Shown in pieces: positions 1 to 9,195 of a DNA stretch of 64,000 nucleotides. The position numbers and the translations under genes are program-made. The stretch comes from Pontibacter sp. FD36 (GTDB lineage Bacteria > Bacteroidota > Bacteroidia > Cytophagales > Hymenobacteraceae): NCBI RefSeq assembly GCF_015686655.1, contig NZ_JADPMP010000006.1, positions 1 to 64,000 of the forward strand, written 5' to 3'. Under the pieces are notes generated by a model, which saw only the letters and a program-made list of their open reading frames with translations, did no database searches and was not told where the DNA came from. Each line of letters begins with the position of its first letter. The stretch's first letter is position 1.

Positions 1-40
1 ATGGTACTGGGGTCACACCCGGGAGAGTAGGTGGCCGCCA
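1..40 (+). rRNA. rrf: 5S ribosomal RNA, 3' end only
   Basis: The first 40 bases match the conserved 3' third of bacterial 5S rRNA: the GGTACTGGGGT segment, the CCGGGAGAGTAGGT helix IV/V region and the closing GGCCGCC. The 5' part lies outside the window, so this is the tail of an rRNA operon transcribed rightwards. A strong hairpin follows 12 bases later, as expected at the end of such an operon. The exact last base is approximate. Confidence 0.88.
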
Positions 41-52
41 ACCCCAACAACA

Positions 53-88
53 GACAGCCCCTGATTCTGAAAAGAGTCAGGGGCTGTC
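53..88 (+). terminator. rRNA operon terminator hairpin
   Basis: A perfect 12-bp inverted repeat (arms 53-64 and 77-88, 12-base loop) sits just after the 5S rRNA and is followed by CCCGTTTT. Position and GC-rich stem fit the intrinsic terminator of the rRNA operon. Confidence 0.8.
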
Positions 89-90
89 CC

Positions 91-340
91 CGTTTTAGAC
101 AACTCCCCAAGAAAGGGGCGTGCGTAGGTTCTGCCGGAAACTATTCCCTCGGGGAATGGGCCAGCAGCGGACCTGTTTGCGGTGCATGCGCCGCCTCCAC
201 ACCTCTCTGGGAGCTTCGCTCGCAAGCTTCGACGCGCGTCCCGCTTGTACTCAAGGGGAGAATCTGCTAGTACTCAACAGCCCTACCTCCAAGGGAAGAA
301 GTAGAGTGTTAACATCTAAAATGAAGTTGCATCTAATGTA
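91..340. other. GC-rich intergenic stretch without a recognised gene
   Basis: This is the spacer between the rRNA terminator and the bidirectional terminator at 341-378. It holds small inverted repeats (for example ATTCCC-TCG-GGGAAT near 143-157) but no tRNA fold or T-loop signature. The short open frames on both strands have no recognisable domain and are rich in Arg, Gly and Ala, as expected from chance frames in GC-rich DNA. I see no supported gene. Confidence 0.5.
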
Positions 341-378
341 AACAGAGAAGGCTGCCCATCAAGGCAGCCTTCTCTGTT
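341..378. terminator. Bidirectional terminator between the rRNA operon and the M16-porV-porU operon
   Basis: A perfect 16-bp inverted repeat (arms 341-356 and 363-378, 6-base loop CATCAA) with A/T-rich outer ends lies 28 bases past the stop of the M16 gene. It can stop leftward transcription of the porU operon and rightward read-through from the rRNA operon. Confidence 0.85.
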
Positions 379-406
379 TCTTCAAATATGTATTGAGGGA
401 AGTGAT

Positions 407-1687
407 CTAATCAGGTTTTTTACCGGCTATAGCAGCCTTTAAACCATCTAGTGCAATGTACTGGTTTGCCAGATCTCTAAGTTCTTCAGCTGTTATACCT
501 CTTATAGTACTGATGTAGTTATTGTAATGCTCATAAGGAAGCTTATGCAGTACAATGCGTTTATACCTGTCACATTGCTCAAAGATAGTGGCGATATCGT
601 TTAAGAATTTGCCAAGCATGTAGCTTTTTACGGTTTGTAACTCTTCCTCCGGCACTAACTCTTCCTGTAGTAGCTTTACTTCTTTACGAATCTCTTCTAT
701 AGTCTTGTATGTAACCTGATAGTTTACATCTGTACCGATAAAAAATAAGCTATCATGCTCTTTCGGCGATATAGCTGAATAGATTCCATAGGTATAGCCT
801 TTGTCCTCCCGAATATTGCGCATTAGCCTCGATCCAAAATACCCACCTAGTATCTCATTAAGTACAACAAGCTTATGATAGTCTTCATGCCCGATAATCG
901 GAAACTGTTTGCCTAAACGAATGGAGGATTGTAAGCTTTCAGGCATCAAGACAAAGTCTTCATCCTTATTAGTCTCCAAGGTAGGTGAAGTTATGTCACT
1001 TGTTACTTCTGCTAACTGTAGAGTTGATATCTCCTTTTCCAGAAGTTTTTCCAATTCTTCATCGATAGCGCCACATGCAAAAACTTCCAGCTGGTCTGTG
1101 CTGTACCTGCTCTTATAGAAGTTCGCTAGCTCTTCTTTAGCAATAGTATCTAATGCATTTTCATCGAGGCCAAACACATAGGGGTGCTTTTCACCATAAA
1201 CCAGTTTTGTGAAGCTGTGTGTTGCAAGGTAATTATTCTTCTGGCGCTGTACTTTCAGGTTTTGCTGGTTGCGCTTGCGAAGTAGTTCAAACTCCTCTGT
1301 CGGGAAGACAGGGTTTTGCAGAACATCAAGTATAAGCGGCAGTAGTTCTGGTACATATTTGCTCAGACAGTAAAGCGTGAACTCCGATCGGTCGTAACCA
1401 TGGTTGTTTTCAAAAGAGGCTCCGTAATAGGCTACTTTCTCAGCAATCTGCTTGGCTGTGTAATTCTTACTGCCTTCAAAAAGCATTTTGCCCGTCAGGT
1501 CAGCTAGACCTGCCTGGTCTTCATACCACTTACCCGCTTTAAAAACAAAATCCAGCCTGATAACAGGCTGGGTTTCGCTTCTTATATAATGCAGTCTCGC
1601 TCCGTTGCTCAGATGACTTACCTCGGCTATCTGTAGCGTTACTGCTTCTATTTCATGTATTTCTGGTGCTTTTGTTCTATCAAGCAT
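407..1687 (-). CDS. M16 (insulinase/pitrilysin-like) family protein lacking the zinc motif
   Basis: The 426-residue protein has the two-lobe M16 architecture: an N-terminal lobe with a GLA....MLFEG segment and a C-terminal lobe with the R..RGYTYG-like motif (here REDKGYTYGIYS). In active M16 enzymes the first motif carries HxxEH. Here the aligned positions are D63, G66 and K67, so zinc binding and peptidase activity are not expected. In this family inactive members usually form the second half of a heterodimer with an active subunit, or act as a chaperone-like binding lobe. No active partner is adjacent. It is the last gene after porU and porV (14 bases past porV), and no signal peptide is evident. 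A role in T9SS is only suggested by position. Confidence 0.85.
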   Translation of the reverse strand: MLDRTKAPEIHEIEAVTLQIAEVSHLSNGARLHYIRSETQPVIRLDFVFKAGKWYEDQAGLADLTGKMLFEGSKNYTAKQIAEKVAYYGASFENNHGYDRSEFTLYCLSKYVPELLPLILDVLQNPVFPTEEFELLRKRNQQNLKVQRQKNNYLATHSFTKLVYGEKHPYVFGLDENALDTIAKEELANFYKSRYSTDQLEVFACGAIDEELEKLLEKEISTLQLAEVTSDITSPTLETNKDEDFVLMPESLQSSIRLGKQFPIIGHEDYHKLVVLNEILGGYFGSRLMRNIREDKGYTYGIYSAISPKEHDSLFFIGTDVNYQVTYKTIEEIRKEVKLLQEELVPEEELQTVKSYMLGKFLNDIATIFEQCDRYKRIVLHKLPYEHYNNYISTIRGITAEELRDLANQYIALDGLKAAIAGKKPD

Positions 1688-1701
1688 TCTGTAATTAGTT
1701 T

Positions 1702-2826
1702 TTAATCTAAGTTAAGCGACAAACTGAAGCGAATGGTTTCAGCAAGAGGATTACCTCTTTCGCTTGGAATCAGGTATGCCGCGTCAATGCCAAATTTCTG
1801 GTAACGCAAACCTACACCTGTTGAAATATACTTTCTGTTGCCTTTCTCCGGGTTTTCATAAAAATAACCAAGACGAGCGGCAAACAGGTTGTTATACCAG
1901 TATTCTACACCTCCAGAGAAATTTATTTCTTTCAGTTCCTCACTGAATCCACCCGGGGCATCACCGAAAGAAGTAAAGATACCGCTGATCACTGTCTGTG
2001 TGCTGTCAGCACCAGGCGATGGTACCAGCAGCTTGTTGGCATCAAGCACAAAAGTCAATGAGTTGTACTGGTCAAGGTTATACGTAATCGCGGTTCCTAG
2101 TTTCAGGTTAGTAGGTAGAAAATCTTTCTGGTCACCATTAGTATAGGCAATTTTTCCACCGATGTTAGAGATGTTAGCTCCCAGACCCAGGTTCAGGTTC
2201 TGAGAAAGATCACGGTTATAGTATACGCCTACGTCTACAGCGGCTGTATTACCTGGCTTTGATTCAAAAGGCGTAGCGCCACCGCCAATGGTTACATTAC
2301 CGGCCAGGTTAGACCGAATGAAACGGGCACCTATACCTAAGCTAAAGTATTCGCTCAAAGCTTGTCCATAAGAAACTGACAGCGCATACTCCTTAGGAGA
2401 GAATTCAGTGATGTCGTTTCCGTTGGCATCGATGAACTGAATGTCACCCAGGTCAAAGTATAGAAGCGAGGCAGATATGGCAGATGTTTCAGATAGTTTT
2501 TTATAACCTGAGAGGTAGCTGAGAGACATGTCGTCCACGATATTTCGCAGCCATGGAGAATAAGAAAAACTTACACTCATGTCGTTCTGCACAAAGCCCA
2601 GCTTAGCAGGATTCCAGTGTGGTGTGTTTGCATCAGGGCTGATGGCAACACCCGCATCGCCTAAAGCGGCAGAGCGTGCATCCGGAGCTACTGTCAAAAT
2701 CGGAACGGCGGTGGTTACCGTGCGAGAGTCTTGGCCAATAGTAGATGTTTGTGCTGATGCAAAGTGCACTGAAAAGAATGCAGCCACAAATGCAGTGGCT
2801 TTTACAAGTAGATTTTTCTTATACAT
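1702..2826 (-). CDS. porV: T9SS outer-membrane shuttle protein PorV (LptO)
   Basis: The 374-residue precursor begins with a signal peptide ending near ASAQ (about residue 26), followed by the PorV-type start of the barrel: PDARSAALGDAGVA and HWNPAKL. The rest alternates as a FadL-like 14-strand outer-membrane beta-barrel and ends in a typical barrel strand (SLSLNLD). PorV binds the C-terminal domains of T9SS cargo at the SprA translocon and carries them to the PorU-containing attachment complex. It lies 49 bases downstream of porU on the same strand, the arrangement seen in many Bacteroidota. Length and motifs fit the family; I am confident of the call. Confidence 0.95.
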   Translation of the reverse strand: MYKKNLLVKATAFVAAFFSVHFASAQTSTIGQDSRTVTTAVPILTVAPDARSAALGDAGVAISPDANTPHWNPAKLGFVQNDMSVSFSYSPWLRNIVDDMSLSYLSGYKKLSETSAISASLLYFDLGDIQFIDANGNDITEFSPKEYALSVSYGQALSEYFSLGIGARFIRSNLAGNVTIGGGATPFESKPGNTAAVDVGVYYNRDLSQNLNLGLGANISNIGGKIAYTNGDQKDFLPTNLKLGTAITYNLDQYNSLTFVLDANKLLVPSPGADSTQTVISGIFTSFGDAPGGFSEELKEINFSGGVEYWYNNLFAARLGYFYENPEKGNRKYISTGVGLRYQKFGIDAAYLIPSERGNPLAETIRFSLSLNLD

Positions 2827-2875
2827 ATAGAGGGTATTGTTGCAAAATCAAATATAGAAATATTATAGGATTTTA

Positions 2876-5800
2876 CTAATTCAAGAGCACAAGTTTCTCA
2901 AATCTGGTGGCTGTAGCGCCATCATATTGAGAACGTACAATGATTCGGTAAACGTATACGCCGCGTGCTAATGTGTCGTTAAATTCGTCTCTCCCGTTCC
3001 AGTTTATGTCTGCCAGGTGCGACTGGCTGGCATAACTTGTGCCTTGCAGTGTTTTAACCAGTTTTCCTGATACGGTAAATATCTGTATATGGATATCTAT
3101 ATTTTCTCCCGCCCTGTTGTGGTCAAAATGAAAGGTCGTATTCGTGGAGAATGGGTTCGGGTAATTCAGCAACTGTGTTATCGTTAACTTTTCGTTGTTC
3201 GACACGATAAATTCTAACCGCTCCTGTGCTGAATTGTTGTGCGTGTCCCAGGCCTTAAGCGACAAAGTATGCGGGCCTTCTTTCAAGTCCTTGAAAGGGT
3301 AGCGTATAGAGCCAGACTGGTAGCTGTCGCGATCAGAAGTGTAGTAGTCGTTAAGCACGATGGCCTGGTCGGTGCCTTCATCCAGTATAGCGACCATCTC
3401 GTGTCCCGATCCTATACCTGCCGTGTTCAGGCCGTTCTCGTCAAAAAGTTTTGCCAACAGGACCGGGTTCTGACCCGTTGTGCCTCCGAATACGAAAGAC
3501 TCGTCATCCATGAACAGCTTAATGACAGGAGGTGTATTGTCTATGGCTATACCTGAGGCAGTGCCCCCAATGACCACTGCAGTGTCGGCTCCCAAAGCAT
3601 CATGTGCAGCACTTTTGGCATAGAGGCTGATCTTGCCAGCGCCATAGCGGTAGTCGATATCTTTGGGAACAACAAAGCTCAGCTCAAAGGTACCGGATCT
3701 GACAGTGGCTTGTCCGTCATACACAATGTTCTCGCGCAGCTGAACTGGTAAAGGCTGGTTACCGCCAGGTATAGCGGGTTCGCCTGTGCGCTCCGGTGTA
3801 TTGTCACCCAGGGTGCGGCGGGTAATCGGTTTCTCAAAAACAGTGATGTGCAAAGAGCCATCAAAATTCGTGGCGATGCTGCCGTCTGCAGCCGTCACTA
3901 CGCCCTTCATGTTTACCTTACCTAATACCCCAAGCGTGTCGGAAGCGGCTTGGCTTCCATTGATCTGTGTGATTTGCGTCTGTAAGTGGGGATAGGCTAG
4001 TTGCTGAGAAGGATCAGCCAGCAGTGTGAAGTTACGGTTGTTCACACCCCTGGAACCTCCTGTCTCTGTCAGGCTGATGTTTTTAGTCAGGCGCATTACA
4101 TCACCTAGTCGGGGCATCCGACCATTTACAGGACTGAAAGCCGCTCTATAGAAGTTGCGATTGAGTACCCGGTTATCGCTGGAGAAAACGGGACGCGTGG
4201 TGGTAAGCAGGCCGATGGCACCTCCTTGTGAATTTAGCAGAGCGAGTTCTGCACCAGAGGAGCGCCTTGGGTCGTCGTAGCGACCGAATTCGCAGGTGGC
4301 GGTAAGCAGAAAAGTCAGCCTGTCTTTGTTTCGCCAGTTGTTTATCTGCGGCACCGTCAGAATCTGCTCCCAAGCCCAGCTGACTTCGTTGCCATGTCCG
4401 GTATAGTTCACGATCAGGGAGCCCTGCTCTACAGCTTTGTCGATAGCTGCTGCTGCTTCAGGTGCACGCTGCCCATTGGCGACAGCCTCCTGTGGGTATA
4501 GGTCCAGGTATACCTTGTTGGGATTGTAACTGATGTGCTCACGCTCAAGGTAGCTACTCAGGAACTCGGCATCGTTCAGGTGCTCGTTGTAGTCACCGTC
4601 GTCAGCCACAAAAGTTACCTGACTGCGCCACTTCCCAAAATGTCCCGGGCTGTCGTAAGCGATGATCTTGTCAACTACTGTCGCCGCCTCTGTCGTGGTC
4701 TTTACAGGTAGTCGGCCTATACCTATATCAAGCAGGTGGTCACCAGTGCTGTTCTCGGCCCATTCGCCCTCATCCTCATCAAGAAAACCATAGTAGTCTT
4801 CGGAAGAGTAGCTGCTAATCGGGTGCAGCGATTGCCGGGATTGGTACACGGGCACAAAGTTAGTGTTGTTTGTCAGTCGGTTTTTGTAATCGTAAGACGT
4901 GTCACCAAAGAGCAGCAGGTAGATCACATCGTCGCCCTGCTTGCTGCTGCGGCTGTAGAGCATGCGCATGTAGTCGCGTATGGCCGTTACATCCTGCGCT
5001 CCAGACGAGAACTCGTTGTATACCTGCGTGGTGGTAACAACTGCAACTTGCATGTTACTATGCTGCCGGCGGTGTGCTGCCAGGCGATTAGCTTCCTGCA
5101 AAAAGCGGGGATGAGTCAGGATAACCAGGTCGAGGTTGCCATCGAGGTTGTGGCTGTGTAGGTCTTGGTTCGTCACCCTCCCAAAAGCTGCTGGTTTCAG
5201 CCCTGTGTTGTTCCTGAATGCCACAAATTCCCTGAGCACATCAGTTGGAGCACTAAAACTCAGATCCGTGCCTGAAGGACTTGTCTGCTGCAGGGCAGGT
5301 CGCAGCGGATCCGTGACGTCCCATACCTGTGTGGAAACGGGTGCGCCTGCCATACGGAAAGTACTCACCGGGCTGGCCAGACTCGCCACGGAGCGGAAAC
5401 TGGTTTGGTCACCGTAAAGCTTGAGCTGGCGCTCGTAGTTAAGTGTCAGGTAATTCAGGAAGCCAAGTGCAGTAGAGTTGCTGCCTGTGCTGAAGTTGAT
5501 CCCTACCTTCAGCTCCGTCGGTTGCCCGAGTACTTGCTGGTTTAAGGTATAGGTGCTGATGCTGTTCACGCCTTCCGGATGGTAAGGAAACGTACCGCGG
5601 CCGCTGATCGTCTGCGTGCCCAAAGTATGGCCGTTGAGGCGCAAGGTATAAGAACTCTCTGCCGATGAGTTCGCCATCAGGAAAGCCGTGAGCCTTACAT
5701 CAGATCCCGGCACCAGATCCGATACAGGCAGGCTGATTTCGCGGGAGGTTGTGAAGGCGCTGAAGTCTTCCCCGTACCATTCCCTGCCGGAGTACACCAT

Positions 5801-6430
5801 GTTCTTCAGATCACGCTCGTGGTAGAGGCGCTCGTTGTAGCTGCTGATAGTTTGGCCGGAACCACCTGCCTGGCCGCGTTCACTTATCCGCAGGCCCTCG
5901 CCAGCTCCTACCCGAACAAAATAATAAGCAGTATCGGAGTAGATGTTGTGGCTGTGGCGAAAGGCCGGGCTGCCGCCTGTAGCTTGCCAGGTATGAGGAC
6001 CTTGTGCGTAAAACAGTACATAGTCCGACTCGTCGAAGCGGCCATCGGTTTCACCTGCCACCAAAATGGCATTCTCCACAAGATCGTCAGGGCGAGGTGC
6101 ATTGTTGGGCTGCGGGAGCATCCCGCCTCCGTTTCCAAATAGCTGCAATGTGCGTGGGTCGAGCTGCTGGGTTTTGACACCAAGTGACTGCAGTAGTGCC
6201 CTGTCGATGCGGTGTATACCTGATTCGGTTACGCCAATCTTATACCAGTTGCCTGTGCTGAGCGCCGATGAAGTGGCGAATGCGCTTTGGGTGCCCTCAG
6301 TGCTTTGGGTAGTGTTGCGGGATGTTTGCCCTTGTTGCGGAGCAGCTGCAATTTCCTGTGCCCTTGCATGGGGCGCTAGCAGGCTGGAGCCGAACAGCAG
6401 ACAGGTATACAGCAGCAAAGAAATCCGCAT
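2876..6430 (-). CDS. porU: T9SS sortase PorU (gingipain-like C25 family)
   Basis: The 1184-residue protein has a signal peptide (cleavage near ARAQ, residue 25), a beta-rich N-terminal region, and a caspase/gingipain-like C25 domain at roughly 430-800. The His/Cys dyad is visible: TGHG with H679 and LTATCEFG with C713. A beta-sandwich region follows, and the last 90 residues form a FlgD/CTD-like domain (NYPNPF at about 1095, GVYVYRI near the end). PorU removes the C-terminal domain from exported cargo and links many substrates to surface lipopolysaccharide. It is the first gene of porU-porV-M16. The start (MRISLLLYTC) gives a proper signal peptide. Confidence 0.95.
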   Translation of the reverse strand: MRISLLLYTCLLFGSSLLAPHARAQEIAAAPQQGQTSRNTTQSTEGTQSAFATSSALSTGNWYKIGVTESGIHRIDRALLQSLGVKTQQLDPRTLQLFGNGGGMLPQPNNAPRPDDLVENAILVAGETDGRFDESDYVLFYAQGPHTWQATGGSPAFRHSHNIYSDTAYYFVRVGAGEGLRISERGQAGGSGQTISSYNERLYHERDLKNMVYSGREWYGEDFSAFTTSREISLPVSDLVPGSDVRLTAFLMANSSAESSYTLRLNGHTLGTQTISGRGTFPYHPEGVNSISTYTLNQQVLGQPTELKVGINFSTGSNSTALGFLNYLTLNYERQLKLYGDQTSFRSVASLASPVSTFRMAGAPVSTQVWDVTDPLRPALQQTSPSGTDLSFSAPTDVLREFVAFRNNTGLKPAAFGRVTNQDLHSHNLDGNLDLVILTHPRFLQEANRLAAHRRQHSNMQVAVVTTTQVYNEFSSGAQDVTAIRDYMRMLYSRSSKQGDDVIYLLLFGDTSYDYKNRLTNNTNFVPVYQSRQSLHPISSYSSEDYYGFLDEDEGEWAENSTGDHLLDIGIGRLPVKTTTEAATVVDKIIAYDSPGHFGKWRSQVTFVADDGDYNEHLNDAEFLSSYLEREHISYNPNKVYLDLYPQEAVANGQRAPEAAAAIDKAVEQGSLIVNYTGHGNEVSWAWEQILTVPQINNWRNKDRLTFLLTATCEFGRYDDPRRSSGAELALLNSQGGAIGLLTTTRPVFSSDNRVLNRNFYRAAFSPVNGRMPRLGDVMRLTKNISLTETGGSRGVNNRNFTLLADPSQQLAYPHLQTQITQINGSQAASDTLGVLGKVNMKGVVTAADGSIATNFDGSLHITVFEKPITRRTLGDNTPERTGEPAIPGGNQPLPVQLRENIVYDGQATVRSGTFELSFVVPKDIDYRYGAGKISLYAKSAAHDALGADTAVVIGGTASGIAIDNTPPVIKLFMDDESFVFGGTTGQNPVLLAKLFDENGLNTAGIGSGHEMVAILDEGTDQAIVLNDYYTSDRDSYQSGSIRYPFKDLKEGPHTLSLKAWDTHNNSAQERLEFIVSNNEKLTITQLLNYPNPFSTNTTFHFDHNRAGENIDIHIQIFTVSGKLVKTLQGTSYASQSHLADINWNGRDEFNDTLARGVYVYRIIVRSQYDGATATRFEKLVLLN

Positions 6431-6664
6431 GGCAGACTTAGGTAAATTAATGAATAAGAGGCTGTATAAATTTACAGAAGTTTATCCTTCCAGCTAAATA
6501 ATTGAGCGATAATTGTGAAGACAGCGCCGGCAGCCCTGCGCCATACCTATCGATAGGGGTTTGCAGCGCTTCTAACCGGATTACAACATGCTGCTATACC
6601 TTGTGCCATTCCTATGGAGCTTGCTGTCCGGAAATTTGCTTTACAGTGAGTCCGGCCGTAAATT

Positions 6665-7369
6665 TCAAGAGGTTGGGGCTTTCTTGAAGATGGACAACAC
6701 GACATACAGCACGATGATCAGCGGTATAGCTGCGAATTTGGCAAGTGCCAGCAAGATGACAGAGATACCCAGGAAAACAAATCGGATAGCATTGTCTTTC
6801 CAGGTCAGGTTCTTGAATTTGAGCGCAAACAGCGGCAACTCCGCCACCAGCAGGTATGAGAATACCACCGTTACCACCAGCAGGAAGTACGGATTCAGGA
6901 TAACGTTATCGTACAGGTTGCCGGAGGTGGCCAGTATCAGCGGCAGCGAACCGATAAACATAGAGCAGGCCGGTGTGGGTACGCCAATAAAAGACTCCGC
7001 CTGCCGTGTGTCGATGTTGAACTTGGCAAGGCGCAGTGCCGAGAAGATCGTGATCAGAAAGCCGAAGAAAGGCAGAATGTCGGCAGGTATACCTAACACC
7101 GATGCTTCGGCCTGCGTCAGGAGTCCGAACATGATAGCACCTGGCACAGCTCCAAACGAAACCATGTCAGCCAGCGAGTCCAGTTGCTTGCCTATCTCAG
7201 AGTAAGCCCCGAGCACGCGGGCCAGCATGCCGTCCATAAAGTCGAAGATAGCGGCTAAACCAATCAGGTAGGCCGCGTATTCCAAGCGAAAGTTAAAAGC
7301 AAAGTATAGCGCCAGGCATCCACAAAACAGGTTAAGGCAGGTGATGGCGTTAGGTATGTAGTTCTTCAT
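6665..7369 (-). CDS. pssA: CDP-diacylglycerol--serine O-phosphatidyltransferase
   Basis: This 234-residue integral membrane protein makes phosphatidylserine from CDP-diacylglycerol and serine, the first step to phosphatidylethanolamine. The CDP-alcohol phosphotransferase signature DGxxARx8GxxxDxxxD is complete: D46, G47, A50, R51, G60, D64 and D68. Around it are six or so hydrophobic segments, typical of class II bacterial PssA. It starts 9 bases after the stop of the metallo-hydrolase gene (7379-8017), so the two are probably co-transcribed. The 234 bases between its end and porU hold the porU promoter region, in which I could not identify clear boxes. Confidence 0.93.
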   Translation of the reverse strand: MKNYIPNAITCLNLFCGCLALYFAFNFRLEYAAYLIGLAAIFDFMDGMLARVLGAYSEIGKQLDSLADMVSFGAVPGAIMFGLLTQAEASVLGIPADILPFFGFLITIFSALRLAKFNIDTRQAESFIGVPTPACSMFIGSLPLILATSGNLYDNVILNPYFLLVVTVVFSYLLVAELPLFALKFKNLTWKDNAIRFVFLGISVILLALAKFAAIPLIIVLYVVLSIFKKAPTS

Positions 7370-7378
7370 CCGGAAGGC

Positions 7379-8017
7379 TTAGCGCAGGAATGGGTTATAC
7401 TTTTTTTCGTACGCGATGGTGGTTTCTGGTCCGTGACCCGGGTATACCACCGTTTCATCCGGCAGCGTGAATAATTTGGTTCTGATGCTGTTGATCAAGG
7501 TATCGAAGTCACCCCCAGGCAGGTCGGTGCGGCCAATGCTGCCTTTGAACAATACGTCGCCTCCGATGCATACCTTGTCGGGTTCACTATAAAACACCAC
7601 ATGGCCGGGTGCGTGGCCGGGCGCAAAAATAATCTGTAGCTCGGTATTGCCAAACTTGACCGTGTCGCCTTCCTTTAGGTAGTTGGTTGAGGCTTCCATA
7701 CCGCTGTACATCTGAAAACCATAGTTTGGAGCATATACCGGCACAGCACGCAGGATCTCCAGCTCTTTCTCGTTTATCTCCAGCTCCACACCGTAGGTAT
7801 CAGCCACAAACTTATTGCCCAGTACATGGTCGATGTGGCAGTGGGTGTTGAGCAGGCCCACCACTTTCAGATCGTTTGCTTCAATGTAGCGCTTCAGTTC
7901 CTGCTGTTCAGCTTGCTCATAGCAGCCAGGGTCTACTACCACGCACTCCTTTGTGTCGTCGTGCAGCAGGTAAGTGTTTTCCTGGAAGGGGTTAAATGTA
8001 AGACAGGTAATGTTCAT
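7379..8017 (-). CDS. MBL-fold metallo-hydrolase (glyoxalase II-like, YcbL type)
   Basis: The protein is a compact metallo-beta-lactamase-fold hydrolase of 212 residues. The zinc motif THCHIDH (H59, H61, D63, H64) is followed by GHAPGHVVF and the metal-bridging GGDVLF, and a late GHGPET supplies the last His. The short form without the C-terminal substrate-binding domain of glyoxalase II resembles YcbL-like thioesterases. A start at 8050 is open, but the ATG at 8017 begins the conserved MNI.CLTFNPFQENTYLL strand, and the extra 11 residues would reach into the divergent promoter region. The substrate cannot be told from sequence. Confidence 0.88.
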   Translation of the reverse strand: MNITCLTFNPFQENTYLLHDDTKECVVVDPGCYEQAEQQELKRYIEANDLKVVGLLNTHCHIDHVLGNKFVADTYGVELEINEKELEILRAVPVYAPNYGFQMYSGMEASTNYLKEGDTVKFGNTELQIIFAPGHAPGHVVFYSEPDKVCIGGDVLFKGSIGRTDLPGGDFDTLINSIRTKLFTLPDETVVYPGHGPETTIAYEKKYNPFLR

Positions 8018-8099
8018 GTTGTTCTCGTTCAGAGGGCGCGTAGCCCACAAATTCGGCTTCTAAGTTACGAACTTCAGGCGTAAGTCGTAAATTGCCTGT

Positions 8100-9191
8100 A
8101 TGAATTATGACTATATAGTAGTGGGGCATGGCATTGCCGGCGCCACACTTGCCTATACCTTACGCAAACAGGGCCAGCAGGTGCTGGTGATCGACGAGCC
8201 CAAAGCCAACTCTGCTTCCCGTGTAGCGGCTGGCCTCGTAAACCCGGTGGCAGGCAAGCGCTTTGCCAAGTCCTGGCTCGTTGACACGCTGCTGCCCTAC
8301 GCCGATAGCTTTTATGACGAACTGGAAGTGCGATTTGATCAGGAGCTTTTCATACACAAACCCATCTACAAAGTATTTTCGACCATAGAGGAGCAGAACA
8401 ACTGGATGGCCAAAAGCGCCGAAGGAAACTGGAGCGAATACATTGGCGCCACCTATACCCAAAGCACCGGCCAGGAGTCTTCTGTTCAGGACCAGTTTGG
8501 CGGCATTATGATCAAGAAAGGCGGCTACCTGCGTATTGCCGATACACTCGATCTGCTGCTGCAAGACTTGCAGCAGGACAATGCATTGTTGCCGGAACGA
8601 TTTGAAATAGACCAATTGCAACTGGTAGAGCAGGGAGTAACTTACAAAAACATAACAGCCAGGCATGTGGTTTTCTGTGAAGGCTGGCAGGTGGTGAACA
8701 ACCCGTACTTCAGATGGCTGCCGTTGCAGCCTACCAAGGGTGAGGTGCTAGAGGTGCAAACACAGGATTTTAACCCGGAATGCATCTATAATAAAGCCGT
8801 TTACGTTGTTCCGGTAGGAGAGGGCCGCTTCAAGATAGGGGCCACCTACAACTGGCGTCAACCCGACGAACTGCCAACCCCGGAAGGCAGGGAAGAACTG
8901 AGCGAGCGCTTTGAGCAGATTACCACACAATCTTATCAGGTGAGCAGGCACTGGGCCGGTATAAGGCCTGCCGTGCGCGACCGCCGTCCGCTTATGGGCC
9001 GGCACCCGGAACATGCGCAGCTGAGCGTGTTCAACGGGATGGGCTCCAAAGGTGTGCTGATGGCGCCTTACCTGGCTGATGTGTTTGCCAAGGCATTGAT
9101 TGGAGGGGCAGAAATACTGTCAGACGTACACATTTCGAGATATTATTCGTTATATTACGACTACATAAAACACCATAACCAAGAACTCTAA
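8100..9191 (+). CDS. FAD-dependent oxidoreductase (DAO/glycine oxidase family)
   Basis: The 363-residue protein opens with the Rossmann dinucleotide motif VVGHGIAG (residues 7-14), then an acidic residue at the end of strand 2 (VIDEP) and a second FAD contact RVAAGLVNPVAG. The later GIRPAVRDRRPLMGRHP and FNGMGSKGVLMAPYLA segments are typical of D-amino-acid oxidase/glycine oxidase family proteins, also seen in the oxidoreductase half of MnmC. It likely oxidises an amine or amino acid, but the substrate is unknown. No signal peptide: cytoplasmic. It is first in a three-gene run with the next start only 4 bases beyond its stop. Confidence 0.85.
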   Translation: MNYDYIVVGHGIAGATLAYTLRKQGQQVLVIDEPKANSASRVAAGLVNPVAGKRFAKSWLVDTLLPYADSFYDELEVRFDQELFIHKPIYKVFSTIEEQNNWMAKSAEGNWSEYIGATYTQSTGQESSVQDQFGGIMIKKGGYLRIADTLDLLLQDLQQDNALLPERFEIDQLQLVEQGVTYKNITARHVVFCEGWQVVNNPYFRWLPLQPTKGEVLEVQTQDFNPECIYNKAVYVVPVGEGRFKIGATYNWRQPDELPTPEGREELSERFEQITTQSYQVSRHWAGIRPAVRDRRPLMGRHPEHAQLSVFNGMGSKGVLMAPYLADVFAKALIGGAEILSDVHISRYYSLYYDYIKHHNQEL

Positions 9192-9195
9192 GCGC

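Noticed and set aside
13..225. Short open frames next to the 5S rRNA end
   Set aside because: Both strands have frames there, none with a domain, and one overlaps the rRNA and its terminator.
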